A DNA stretch of 64,000 bases, taken from contig NZ_CP136628.1 of the NCBI RefSeq assembly GCF_032918005.1, positions 7,581,891-7,645,890 on the forward strand, in the 5' to 3' direction. The first letter of the stretch is position 1; the number at the start of each line of letters is the position of its first letter. Source of the DNA: Bradyrhizobium sp. NDS-1 (GTDB taxonomy: Bacteria; Pseudomonadota; Alphaproteobacteria; Rhizobiales; Xanthobacteraceae). Made by a program: the position numbers and the translations under genes. Positions 8,908-18,342 of this stretch are shown here, in pieces. The notes beneath the pieces are model-generated. The model had not been told where the DNA came from, made no database searches, and saw nothing but the letters and a program-made list of their open reading frames with translations.

Positions 8908-9462
8908 TTGAACGCCATCGCCGAACTGAACGAACAGGCCGACCGCTCGCTGCTCATCGTGGAGGACGACAAGCCGTTCCTGGAGCGGTTGTCGCGCGCC
9001 ATGGAAACGCGCGGCTTTGCGGTGACGTCATGCGATACCGTCTCGGACGGTCTTGCGCAGATCGGCAGGGCGGCGCCCGCATTCGCCGTGGTGGATCTGC
9101 GGCTCGGCGACGGCAACGGCCTCGACGTGGTCTCTGCGCTGAAGAAGAAGCGCCCGGATGCGCGCGCGATCGTGCTGACCGGCTACGGCAACATTGCCAC
9201 CGCCGTCACCGCGGTGAAGATGGGCGCGATCGATTATCTCTCCAAGCCCGCGGATGCCGACGACGTCGTCGCGGCGCTGCTGTCGACGAGCGCGGAGAAG
9301 TCCGAGCTGCCGACCAACCCGATGTCGGCCGACCGCGTGCGCTGGGAGCACATCCAGCGCATCTACGAGATGTGCAACCGCAACGTCTCGGAAACGGCAC
9401 GGCGGCTGAACATGCACCGGCGCACGCTGCAGCGCATTTTGGCGAAGCGCGCGCCAAGGTAA
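8908..9462 (+). CDS. regR: Redox response regulator RegR (RegA/PrrA/ActR family)
   Basis: A 184-residue response regulator. The receiver domain has the acidic pair ED at 19-20, the phosphoacceptor Asp63 in VVDLRLGDGNG, a conserved Thr in VLTGYGNIATAV and Lys in YLSKPADADD. The Fis-type helix-turn-helix ETARRLNMHRRTLQRIL lies at the extreme C-terminus, as in all RegA-type regulators. The start is TTG at 8908, chosen because it has a GGAGAGAGGA ribosome binding site and gives the family length. It receives phosphate from RegS and, in related species, controls nitrogen fixation, respiration and carbon fixation genes. Confidence 0.95.
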   Translation: MNAIAELNEQADRSLLIVEDDKPFLERLSRAMETRGFAVTSCDTVSDGLAQIGRAAPAFAVVDLRLGDGNGLDVVSALKKKRPDARAIVLTGYGNIATAVTAVKMGAIDYLSKPADADDVVAALLSTSAEKSELPTNPMSADRVRWEHIQRIYEMCNRNVSETARRLNMHRRTLQRILAKRAPR

Positions 9463-9480
9463 GTTTCAACGGCTCTCGTG

Positions 9481-9611
9481 CCCCGGACGCAGCGCAGCAC
9501 GAAGTGATGCGCTGCGTCCGGGGCCCATTTCTCGGATTCCATTGCCGCCTTCTGGGTCCCGGCTCTGCGCAGCAACGCTACGCGCTGCAGCGCGTCCGGG
9601 ACACGAGACCA
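9481..9611. repeat. Palindromic intergenic element downstream of regR
   Basis: Inverted arms CCCCGGACGCAGCGCA (9481-9496) and its exact complement (9508-9523) form a strong hairpin with an 11-base loop, followed by a second GTCCCGG/CCGGGAC pair (about 9556-9606). It fills the gap between the convergent regR and mmcB genes and probably ends transcription from both. Confidence 0.75.
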
Positions 9612-9613
9612 CG

Positions 9614-10102
9614 CTACTCCCAAAAATCCGCGTGCCCCTGCGGGTCGACCAGGCGGTTGATGCGCAAGGCTGCCGCCATTCCAAACCGCACCGTCATCTG
9701 CTTGCGCGTGGCGGCCGCGAGCTTGTGCTCGGGCGCCTCGCAATGCATGTGCGCGCCATAGGCATCCGCGACGATCAGGCCGGTGTCTTCCGGAAAGATC
9801 TCGCACGGCAGGTCCTGCGTGAAGGCGAAGTACAGCCGGTCGCAATGGGCGCGGTATTCGTGCCATTTCTGATCGGCGCGCAGATCCTCCACCGACGACT
9901 TGATCTCGACGATCCATATCTCGCCGCGCTCGTTCAGCGCCACGAGATCGGCACGCCGGCCCGAGGGCAGCGGCAATTCGCTGATGCAGGAGAAGCCGAG
10001 CGAACGTAGGAGCCGCGCCGTGCCGCGCGCGACCGCGAGCGCCGTCTCCGACTGGCGGCGATCGGGTGGCGGCACGAGCGTGATGCGGGCGGTGTTGTCC
10101 AT
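9614..10102 (-). CDS. mmcB: MmcB family DNA repair protein
   Basis: A 162-residue protein of the MmcB family (mitomycin C resistance, known from Caulobacter), predicted to act on DNA. The restriction-endonuclease-like core is visible in GRRADLVALNERGEIWIVEIKSS, where Asp and the ExK pair sit as in PD-(D/E)XK enzymes, followed by DLRADQKWHEYRAHCDRLYFAF. The C-terminal Arg-rich half (LAAATRKQMTVRFGMAAALR) matches the family. ATG at 10102 is preferred; ATG at 10126 would add eight residues. It is convergent with regR across a palindromic element. The family assignment is confident; the exact biochemistry in this group is not settled. Confidence 0.85.
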   Translation of the reverse strand: MDNTARITLVPPPDRRQSETALAVARGTARLLRSLGFSCISELPLPSGRRADLVALNERGEIWIVEIKSSVEDLRADQKWHEYRAHCDRLYFAFTQDLPCEIFPEDTGLIVADAYGAHMHCEAPEHKLAAATRKQMTVRFGMAAALRINRLVDPQGHADFWE

Positions 10103-10175
10103 GGGTGGGAGATTAGCCGATTCCATGAAGGGCGAACACTGTTCGATGAAAGCGAGCTGTTGGCACACTCTCGGT

Positions 10176-10302
10176 GTCGTCCCCGCGAACGCGGGGACCC
10201 ATAACCACAGGGCAGAGTTGGGCGACGTCTCGTCGAACGGTACTCCTACCAGCCACGACCGATAGATCACGCGGTATGGGTCCCCGCGTTCGCGGGGACG
10301 AC
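10176..10302. repeat. 127-bp element with perfect 28-bp terminal inverted repeats
   Basis: The left arm (10176-10203) begins GTCGTCCCCGCGAACG and ends GGGGACCCATA; the right arm (10275-10302) is its exact complement over all 28 bases. Each arm contains its own hairpin (CCCCGCG/CGCGGGG). The 71-base core is not palindromic. It lies between the divergent mmcB and GH13 genes. The frame of the GH13 gene stays open through the element, but start at 10384 is much more likely. No transposase is present, so it would be a non-autonomous element. Confidence 0.8.
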
Positions 10303-10383
10303 AGCGGAGCGGAACCTCCCCTCCCCCACGCACTTATCACGCAGCCGCCGCACCTCGGCGGAACAACCCGAGGCTATCGGCGC

Positions 10384-12081
10384 ATGATCGACGATCTCTG
10401 GTACAAGAACGGCGTGATCTACTGCCTGTCCGTCGGCTCCTACATGGACGCCAACGGCGACGGCATCGGTGATTTCAAGGGCCTGCTGCGCCGGCTCGAC
10501 TATCTGCACGGCCTCGGCATCACCACGATCTGGCTGATGCCGTTCCAGTCCTCGCCGGGCCGCGACGATGGCTACGACATCGCGGATTATTACAGCGTCG
10601 ATCCCCGCTACGGCACGCTCGGCGATTTCGTCGAGTTCACCCATGGCTGCAAGCAGCGCGGTATCCGGATCATCATCGATCTCGTCGTCAATCATACCTC
10701 GGACCAGCATCACTGGTTCAAGGAAGCGCGGCGCGACAAGAACTCGCCCTATCGCGACTGGTATGTCTGGTCCGACAAGAAGCCGGCCGGCGCCAACAAG
10801 GGCATGGTGTTTCCAGGCGTGCAGAAATCGACCTGGACGCGGGACAAGGAGGCAGGCGCGTACTACTTCCATCGTTTCTACGATTTCCAGCCCGACCTCA
10901 ACACGTCGAACCCGTACGTGCAGGCGGAAATTCTCAAGATCATGGGCTTCTGGATCCAGCTCGGCGTCTCCGGCTTCCGCATGGATGCCGTGCCCTTCGT
11001 CATCGCGACCAAGGGCGCAAAGGTGAAGAATCCGGTCGAGCAGTACGACATGCTGCGCGCGTTCCGCGAATTCCTGCAATGGCGGCAGGGCGACGCCATC
11101 ATCCTCGCCGAGGCCAACGTGCTGCCCAAGACGGACATGGAGTATTTCGGCCACGACGCCGACCGCATGCACATGATGTTCAACTTCCACGTCAACCAGC
11201 ATCTGTTCTATGCGCTGGCCTCCGCGGATTCGCGCCCGCTGGCGAAGGCGCTGAAGGCGACCAAGCCGCGGCCGGCGACGGCGCAATGGGGCCTGTTCCT
11301 GCGCAATCACGACGAGCTCGATCTCGGCCGCCTGACCAAGGCGCAGCGCGATGCCGTGTTCAAATCGTTCGGCCCCGACAAGGACATGCAGCTCTACGAT
11401 CGCGGCATTCGCCGCCGCCTCGCGCCGATGCTGGGCGGCGACCGCAGGCGGCTCGAGCTCGCCTACAGCCTGATGTGCACGCTGCCGGGAACGCCCGTGA
11501 TCCGCTATGGCGACGAGATCGCGATGGGCGACGACCTCTCGCTTCCAGAGCGCAATTGCGCGCGCACGCCGATGCAATGGTCCACCGAGCCGCACGGCGG
11601 CTTCACCAAGAGCAACAAGCCAGCCTGCCCTGTCATCGACAAGGGACCGTACGGCTATCCGCACGTCAACGTCGCAAAGCAGCGGCGCGATCCCAACTCC
11701 ATGCTGAACTGGACCGAGCGCATCGTTCGGATGCGGAAGGAAGTGCCGGAGGTCGGCTGGGGCGATTTCGCTATCATCCCGACGCGCGATCCCGCCGTGT
11801 TCATCATGCGCTACGACTGGCGCAACAATTCGGTGCTGTTCGTGCACAATCTCGACGAGAAGCCGCGCGAGATCGCGTTCTCGACGGGCCTGTCAGGCGA
11901 GGCCGGCGCACGGCTGATCAATCTGCTCGCGGAAGACCACAGCCATGCCGACAAGCGCGGCCAGCACCGCATCGTGCTGGAACCTTACGGCTATCGCTGG
12001 TACCGGATCGGCGGGCTGGACTATCTCTTGAAGCGGAGTGACATCGACAAGAACACTGCGGGCAACAAGCATCCGGGGTGA
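10384..12081 (+). CDS. GH13 trehalose synthase-like alpha-glucanotransferase/isomerase
   Basis: A 565-residue GH13 enzyme most like trehalose synthase (TreS), which interconverts maltose and trehalose. The start MIDDLWYKNGVIYCLSVGSY is typical. Catalytic residues are Asp201 (GFRMDAVPF), Glu243 (ILAEANVLP) and Asp310 (RNHDELD); VVNHTSDQHHWF is GH13 region I. The protein lacks the maltokinase domain fused to TreS in some species. The C-terminal beta domain (RNNSVLFVHNLDEKPREIAF) is complete. It converges on an alpha-glucosidase gene. A role in trehalose-linked osmotic or desiccation tolerance is likely; an alpha-amylase-type activity is the alternative. Confidence 0.85.
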   Translation: MIDDLWYKNGVIYCLSVGSYMDANGDGIGDFKGLLRRLDYLHGLGITTIWLMPFQSSPGRDDGYDIADYYSVDPRYGTLGDFVEFTHGCKQRGIRIIIDLVVNHTSDQHHWFKEARRDKNSPYRDWYVWSDKKPAGANKGMVFPGVQKSTWTRDKEAGAYYFHRFYDFQPDLNTSNPYVQAEILKIMGFWIQLGVSGFRMDAVPFVIATKGAKVKNPVEQYDMLRAFREFLQWRQGDAIILAEANVLPKTDMEYFGHDADRMHMMFNFHVNQHLFYALASADSRPLAKALKATKPRPATAQWGLFLRNHDELDLGRLTKAQRDAVFKSFGPDKDMQLYDRGIRRRLAPMLGGDRRRLELAYSLMCTLPGTPVIRYGDEIAMGDDLSLPERNCARTPMQWSTEPHGGFTKSNKPACPVIDKGPYGYPHVNVAKQRRDPNSMLNWTERIVRMRKEVPEVGWGDFAIIPTRDPAVFIMRYDWRNNSVLFVHNLDEKPREIAFSTGLSGEAGARLINLLAEDHSHADKRGQHRIVLEPYGYRWYRIGGLDYLLKRSDIDKNTAGNKHPG

Positions 12082-12113
12082 CGTCAATGAGGTTGCTCCG
12101 CCGCCTCCACGAT

Positions 12114-12200
12114 CGTCATTGCGAGCGCAGCGAAGCAATCCAGAGTCTTTCCGTTGAGGGATTCTGGATTGCTTCGTCGCAAGGGCTCCTCGCAATGACG
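12114..12200. repeat. Palindromic element between convergent GH13 genes
   Basis: Outer arms CGTCATTGCGAG and CTCGCAATGACG enclose GAAGCAATCCAGA and TCTGGATTGCTTC, forming a long cruciform or hairpin. This is the well-known CGTCATTGCGAGCGnAGCGAAGCAATCC type of element of Bradyrhizobium and relatives. It sits between two converging stop codons and may end transcription of both genes. Confidence 0.85.
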
Positions 12201-12249
12201 GGGAGAGAGCGTCGATTCCGGGCCCACCTTTCCTTCGGTGAAGGCCCAC

Positions 12250-13848
<1,599 letters not shown>

Positions 13849-14022
13849 GCCGGAAGACCACCCAGAATCTGCATCTTGCGCGGGAGAACGCGATAGCGAC
13901 GCCCCGGTTCAAATTGGCAGGTCAATTGGGACAGCCGTGTGACGGCTGTTCCCGGGCTCGTTCTGGCTCTCAGGGACGAATCTTTTGCTTGGCGGCATGG
14001 CAAAAATCGGCATTGTGAGGCC

Positions 14023-14691
14023 ATGACCGAGCAAAACGATACCAAAGCCAAGGCGGGAGCGATCATCGTTCCCGTGACGCTGTTCGAGCAGAACTGCACC
14101 ATCATCTGGGACGAGCCTTCCAAGAAAGCCGTGGTGATCGATCCCGGCGGGGACGTGCCGAAGATCCTTGACGCGATCAAGCAGACCGGTGTCACCGTGG
14201 AGAAGATCTGGTTGACCCACGGCCATATCGACCATGTCGGCGGTGCGGCGGACTTGCGCGACGCACTGAAGGTGCCGATCGAGGGGCCGCACGAGGCGGA
14301 CAAATTCCTGCTCGACAATGTCGTGGAGAGCGGCGCGCGTTTCGGCATGACCGGGGTGCGCAACTTCGCGCCGGACCGCTGGCTCGAGGAGGGCGACAGC
14401 GTCTCGATCGGCGACCTCACGTTCGAGATCTTCCACTGCCCCGGCCATTCGCCCGGCAGCGTGGTGTTCTTCAACAAGGACTTGCGTTTTGCCCATGTCG
14501 GCGACGTGCTATTCGCCGGCTCGGTCGGACGCACGGATTTGCCCGGCGGCAGCCACGCGACATTGATTAACTCGATCAAGTCCAAGCTCTTGCCGCTCGG
14601 CGACGATGTCGGCTTCATCTGCGGCCATGGCGCCGGCTCGAGCATCGGCCAGGAGCGGATGACCAATCCGTTCATTACCGGCGAGATGTGA
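14023..14691 (+). CDS. Metallo-beta-lactamase-fold hydrolase (YcbL/glyoxalase II-like)
   Basis: A 222-residue cytoplasmic hydrolase with the metal motif THGHIDHVGG, a CPGHSPGSVVFF strand, GDVLFAGSVGRTDLPGG and a final CGHGAGSSIGQER histidine. This order matches YcbL-type proteins, close to glyoxalase II, which cleave thioesters such as hydroxyacyl-glutathione. The C-terminal substrate-binding domain of true GloB is absent. The ATG at 14023 overlaps the stop of a nine-codon upstream frame (13998-14027, start MAKIG) as ATGA; that frame is probably fortuitous. The gene is not linked to other glyoxalase genes. Confidence 0.85.
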   Translation: MTEQNDTKAKAGAIIVPVTLFEQNCTIIWDEPSKKAVVIDPGGDVPKILDAIKQTGVTVEKIWLTHGHIDHVGGAADLRDALKVPIEGPHEADKFLLDNVVESGARFGMTGVRNFAPDRWLEEGDSVSIGDLTFEIFHCPGHSPGSVVFFNKDLRFAHVGDVLFAGSVGRTDLPGGSHATLINSIKSKLLPLGDDVGFICGHGAGSSIGQERMTNPFITGEM

Positions 14692-14710
14692 GCGTTGCGA
14701 CAAACTCCCC

Positions 14711-14870
14711 CGTCATTCCGGGGAGCGCAATAGCGCGAGACCGGAATCCATAACCGCAGGACGATGTGGTTGCCGGGACTCGGAGTTATGTCTTCGCGTC
14801 TCACGATGTCACGGGAGCATGGGTCCCGGATCCACGCGCGCCTGAGGCTTGCTGGGCCGGGACGACAGCG
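14711..14870. repeat. Mosaic of palindromic intergenic elements
   Basis: The stretch begins CGTCATTCCGGGGAGCGC, the left end of the 6450-type element, and ends GGGCCGGGACGACAGCGG, the right end of a 10176-type element, with GACCGGAATCCATAA and a GGGTCCCGGATCC segment between. The halves do not pair with each other well, so it looks like a degraded or recombined composite. It lies between converging genes. Confidence 0.5.
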
Positions 14871-14892
14871 GAGTGTGCGTCCCGGTTGGAAA

Positions 14893-16101
14893 TTACTTCA
14901 TCAACCCCGCGGCGGTCAGCGCGCGCGTGATGATCTGGCCGATATCGAAGCCACGGGCCTCCTCGCGCGTCGGCGCGACCGGCTGTTCGGCGACGGCCGC
15001 GCGGATCGAGCGGGCGAGATGCGGCGCGGGCGAAAGCGCCTGCTTTGTTGCAGGCTTGGTTACGGACTTGGCTTCCGCCTTCGCAGCGTCCGCAATCCAG
15101 TCGGTGAGACCGAAGAACGTTGCGATGTGATAGGACGAGGAGATGCCGGCCTCGATCAGGAAGGCGCCTTCGACGCCATAGCGCTGATCATTGTCGGCGA
15201 TCCCGAGTGGCGTGCCGTGCGCCATGTCGGTGATGGCGTAGGATTCCACCAGCGTCTCGCCGTCCTTGTTCCACCAGGCCTGGCGCGGATAGCCGTCGAC
15301 ATTGGTCTCCGCCATCGGCGCTTCCGGCAGATCGTGCAGGTCGAGCCATTGCTTGACGATCTCGTTGGCGTTGCCGGGATTGACGGTGCGATCGGCACTG
15401 CCGTGCCACACCGAGATTTTCGGCCAGGGGCCCCGATAGTCGGAAGCGTTGCGCACGAGATCGCCGAGTTCGCGCGCAGGACGCACCGGGGAGTGGAACA
15501 TACCGTCCAGCGCCTCGCGCAGGTTCGAGGCGATGCCATAGGGCAATCCGGCAATGACCGCGCCCGCCGCGAAGACTTCCGGATAGGTCGCGAGCATCAC
15601 CGACGTCATGCCGCCGCCGGCGGACAGACCGGTAATGAAGACGCGCCTGGGGTCGATGCGATGCGCCTTGACCATGTGCGCGATCATCTCACGGATCGAA
15701 TGCGCCTCGCCGCCGCCTCGCGCCGTGTCTTCCGGATTGAACCAGTTGAAGCAGGTGTTGCCGTTGTTGATGCGCTGCTGCTCGGGCATCAACAGCCCGA
15801 AGCCATAGTGCTGAGCCAATGTCGACCAGCCGGCGCCGAGGTCGTAGCTGGCCGCGGTCTGCCCGCAGCCATGCAGCACGACGACCAACGCGCGCGGCTT
15901 CTGCAACTGCGCCGGCACGAACGCGAACATGCGCAGGGCCCCGGGATTGTCGCCGAAGCTCGTGACCTCTTCCAATGGACTGGACACATCAGCGCTGCGG
16001 CCGAGATCGGCAAAGCGCAGACCGTCCAGCCTCGGCAGACGTCTCAACAAATCGACATTTTTGGCTAACGACACGGCGAATTCCTGGTGGGCGACGTTCA
16101 A
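14893..16101 (-). CDS. PHB depolymerase-family esterase (catalytic domain type 1)
   Basis: A 402-residue alpha/beta hydrolase of the esterase_phb (PF10503) type. RALVVVLHGCGQTAASYD is the oxyanion region, Ser160 lies in the lipase box GLSAGG, and KISVWHGSADRTVNPGN supplies the Asp. The final catalytic His is probably in TDMAHGTPL. Family members are extracellular PHB depolymerases or feruloyl-type esterases, yet the N-terminus (MNVAHQEFAVSLAKNVDLL) is not a signal peptide, so cytoplasmic action is likely. An alanine/lysine-rich C-terminal tail (about 310-402) is unlike the core. It complements, but is unrelated in sequence to, PhaZ at 4159-5487. Confidence 0.85.
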   Translation of the reverse strand: MNVAHQEFAVSLAKNVDLLRRLPRLDGLRFADLGRSADVSSPLEEVTSFGDNPGALRMFAFVPAQLQKPRALVVVLHGCGQTAASYDLGAGWSTLAQHYGFGLLMPEQQRINNGNTCFNWFNPEDTARGGGEAHSIREMIAHMVKAHRIDPRRVFITGLSAGGGMTSVMLATYPEVFAAGAVIAGLPYGIASNLREALDGMFHSPVRPARELGDLVRNASDYRGPWPKISVWHGSADRTVNPGNANEIVKQWLDLHDLPEAPMAETNVDGYPRQAWWNKDGETLVESYAITDMAHGTPLGIADNDQRYGVEGAFLIEAGISSSYHIATFFGLTDWIADAAKAEAKSVTKPATKQALSPAPHLARSIRAAVAEQPVAPTREEARGFDIGQIITRALTAAGLMK

Positions 16102-16174
16102 CGTCCAGCCAAACCAGATAGTTGCTGCGTTGCAAAATAAAAAGACCGTGCGCTGTCAATCCTGCGAAATCGTA

Positions 16175-16193
16175 GGGATTCCGCGGAATTCCC
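16175..16193. promoter_or_regulatory. Imperfect palindrome upstream of the esterase gene
   Basis: GGGATTCCGCGGAATTCCC (19 bases, centre CCGCGG) has two mismatched positions. It lies 75-90 bases upstream of the esterase start on the other strand and just beyond the MFS relic. An operator or a chance palindrome are both possible. Confidence 0.3.
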
Positions 16194-16213
16194 AGGCATT
16201 AACCACAAATGCC

Positions 16214-16632
16214 TCAACTTCGTGCAGGGGCGACGCGCATCCACGTCAGAAATACGGCGTAGACCGGACTTAATGTCATAAACAGCGCAAGCGAGACGAG
16301 AGATCCTGCGCGCCCTGATTGCAGGGTCTTCGACCGCTGAAGACCGCCGCGTCGATTGCGGCCGCTCCGGCCGCATTTCCGATCTGCGCAATGGTGTCGT
16401 ACATCCCGGAGGCCGAGCCTGCGGCGACAGGCTTCACGGTCGAGAGCACTGCGCCGGAGAGTGGCGCCATCACCAATCCCCGACCGTGGCCGAAGACGAT
16501 CTTGGTGAGCGGGAGCGGCGACGACGCATCGAAGAAGACGCGACGAGCGCGAGCACCGCAAGTCCCGCGATCAGAAACCGCGCAGCCTTCGATCAAGACC
16601 CTGATGCCGCGATGGCGCATTTGCACGCCGCT
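16214..16632 (-). pseudogene. Relic of an MFS drug-efflux (DHA2/EmrB-QacA type) transporter, C-terminal part
   Basis: Read leftwards from about 16632, one frame gives MRHRGIRVLIEG, FFDASSPLP, then GRGLVMAPLSGAVLSTVKP followed by AAGSASGMYDTIAQIGNAAG, a clear match to the last third of 14-span DHA2 permeases. Near 16310-16330 the match switches to another frame, which gives AGSLVSLALFMTLSPVYAVF and ends LTWMR, the usual end of the same family. At least one frameshift and loss of some 400 N-terminal residues make it non-functional. No intact copy lies nearby. The following stretch to 16857 holds no gene that I can support. Confidence 0.75.
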
Positions 16633-16857
16633 GTGACGTGACGCCACGACTCTGCATGAACAGTGAGTCACACTGCCGCTGGAACGGGGCACTCTCGACA
16701 CGTCAATGCGAGCGAAGCTCGTCGCGCAGGCAGGGAGAGGGAAGAAACACGCATGCCAGCATTCCGCCGTGCGGGACACCGCACGATTGCGTTCGTGCCA
16801 TCAGGCACGTAGCCTCACCGTCTCAACGAACAGAAAATCAAAGCCGGAGAGAACGCC

Positions 16858-18093
16858 ATGGCGCGCCTGAAGTTCGGAGCCTTTCTTGCCCCGCATCATC
16901 CAATCGGGGAGCATCCGATGCTGCAGTTCCGGCGCGATCTCGACCTGGTCGAGCAGCTCGATGCGCTCGGTTATGACGAGTTCTGGTGCGGCGAGCATCA
17001 TTCCTCCGGCTGGGAGATGATCGCCTCGCCCGAGATGTTCCTGGCTGCTGCCGGCGAGCGTACTAAGCGGATCAAGCTCGGCACCGGCGTGGTGTCGCTG
17101 CCCTATCATCATCCCTACAATGTCGCCCAGCGCATGGTGCAGCTCGACCACATGACCGGCGGCCGCGCCATCTTCGGCTCCGGCCCCGGCGCGCTCGCCT
17201 CCGACGCACACACGCTCGGCATCGACCCGATGACGCAGCGCGACCGCCAGGACGAGGCCATCGGCGTGATCCGCCGGCTCTTCAACGGCGAGCGGGTCAC
17301 CGCCAGGAGCGACTGGTTCACCATGAACGACGCCGCGCTGCAGATCCTGCCGCTGCAGGAGGAGATGCCGTTCGTCGTGGCCTCGCAGATCTCACCTTCC
17401 GGCATGACGCTCGCCGGCAAATACGGCATCGGCATCATCTCACTGGGCTCGATGACGACGCAAGGCCTGATGTCGCTGCAGCAGCAATGGCAGTTCGCCG
17501 AAGATGCCGCGAAGAAGCACGGCACCACGGTGAACCGAGCGGATTGGCGCGTGCTGCTGACCTTCCACATCGCCGAGACCCGCGAGCAGGCGCGCAAGGA
17601 GGCCGGCGCCGGGCTGATGCGCTGGCACAACGAATATAATGTCGGGACGTTGCAGCGGCCGGGGCTGACCGCATTCTCCTCGCCCGACGAGGCCGTGGAC
17701 AAGACCGCCTTCGTCGAGGGCGCGGCATCCACCATCGGCACGCCCGACGATCTCGTCAAAACCATCAAGAACGTGATGCAGGTCTCCGGCGGCGTCGGCG
17801 CCATCATCGGGTTCGTGCACGACTGGGCCAATCCGGAAAATACACGCCGGAGCTGGGACATGGTGGCGCGCTATGTCGTACCCGAGATCAACGGCTACAT
17901 CGATTCCTTGCGCAGGTCACAGAAGTTCGTGATCGAGAACCGCGCGATCTTCGAGCGCGCAGGCCAGGCGGTGATGGCCAAGATCATGGAGAACGAGAAG
18001 GCCGCCGAGGCGCTGAAGGTGACCGGCCCCGGCCGCGTCGCCATTCCCGCCGTCAACGCCCCGGATCTGCAGAAGGAAGCGGCGAAGCGGTAG
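16858..18093 (+). CDS. LLM-class flavin-dependent monooxygenase
   Basis: A 411-residue bacterial luciferase-like protein, predicted to use FMNH2 from a separate reductase to oxygenate a substrate. It begins ARLKFGAFLAPHHPIGEHP and contains GYDEFWCGEHHSSGWEM, GTGVVSLPYHHPYNVAQR and the GGRAIFGSGPGALASDA loop, a pattern close to limonene 1,2-monooxygenase-type members. A GGAGAG site precedes ATG at 16858. The C-terminus (QKFVIENRAIFERAGQAVMAKI) extends the core by about 60 residues. A P450 follows 250 bases downstream in the same direction, suggesting degradation of a terpenoid or other hydrophobic compound, but this is only inference from neighbourhood. Confidence 0.87.
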   Translation: MARLKFGAFLAPHHPIGEHPMLQFRRDLDLVEQLDALGYDEFWCGEHHSSGWEMIASPEMFLAAAGERTKRIKLGTGVVSLPYHHPYNVAQRMVQLDHMTGGRAIFGSGPGALASDAHTLGIDPMTQRDRQDEAIGVIRRLFNGERVTARSDWFTMNDAALQILPLQEEMPFVVASQISPSGMTLAGKYGIGIISLGSMTTQGLMSLQQQWQFAEDAAKKHGTTVNRADWRVLLTFHIAETREQARKEAGAGLMRWHNEYNVGTLQRPGLTAFSSPDEAVDKTAFVEGAASTIGTPDDLVKTIKNVMQVSGGVGAIIGFVHDWANPENTRRSWDMVARYVVPEINGYIDSLRRSQKFVIENRAIFERAGQAVMAKIMENEKAAEALKVTGPGRVAIPAVNAPDLQKEAAKR

Positions 18094-18152
18094 TGCCCAA
18101 TCTGCAATCCCGCAAGGGCCATCCAGATGACTTCGTAACGTTTGAGCGAACG

Positions 18153-18198
18153 CCTCGTCCTTCGAGACGACCGCTACGCGGTCTCTCGGGATGAGGCT
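18153..18198. repeat. Short palindromic element upstream of the P450 gene
   Basis: GCCTCGTCCTTCGAGACGACCGC pairs imperfectly with GCGGTCTCTCGGGATGAGGC, a 46-bp hairpin-forming unit of the CCTCGTCCTTCGAGACG type frequently seen in Bradyrhizobiaceae intergenic DNA. It lies between the LLM oxygenase and the P450 gene. Confidence 0.55.
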
Positions 18199-18342
18199 AT
18201 GCAGCATCGGCGTCGGCTGAAACGGCCGCCGCGCGTAATTGCGACGGCGGTGGGCTGTGACGATCTTGTGCGCTACACGACCGCAGCCCATCGCGGTCGG
18301 ATCGTGCTATGTTCGCGGCGCCTGCCAACCGGAGCAATCGTC

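Noticed and set aside
13998..14027. Nine-codon upstream ORF overlapping the start of the MBL-fold hydrolase (ATGA)
   Set aside because: It is too short to judge, with no strong ribosome binding site; overlap alone is not evidence.
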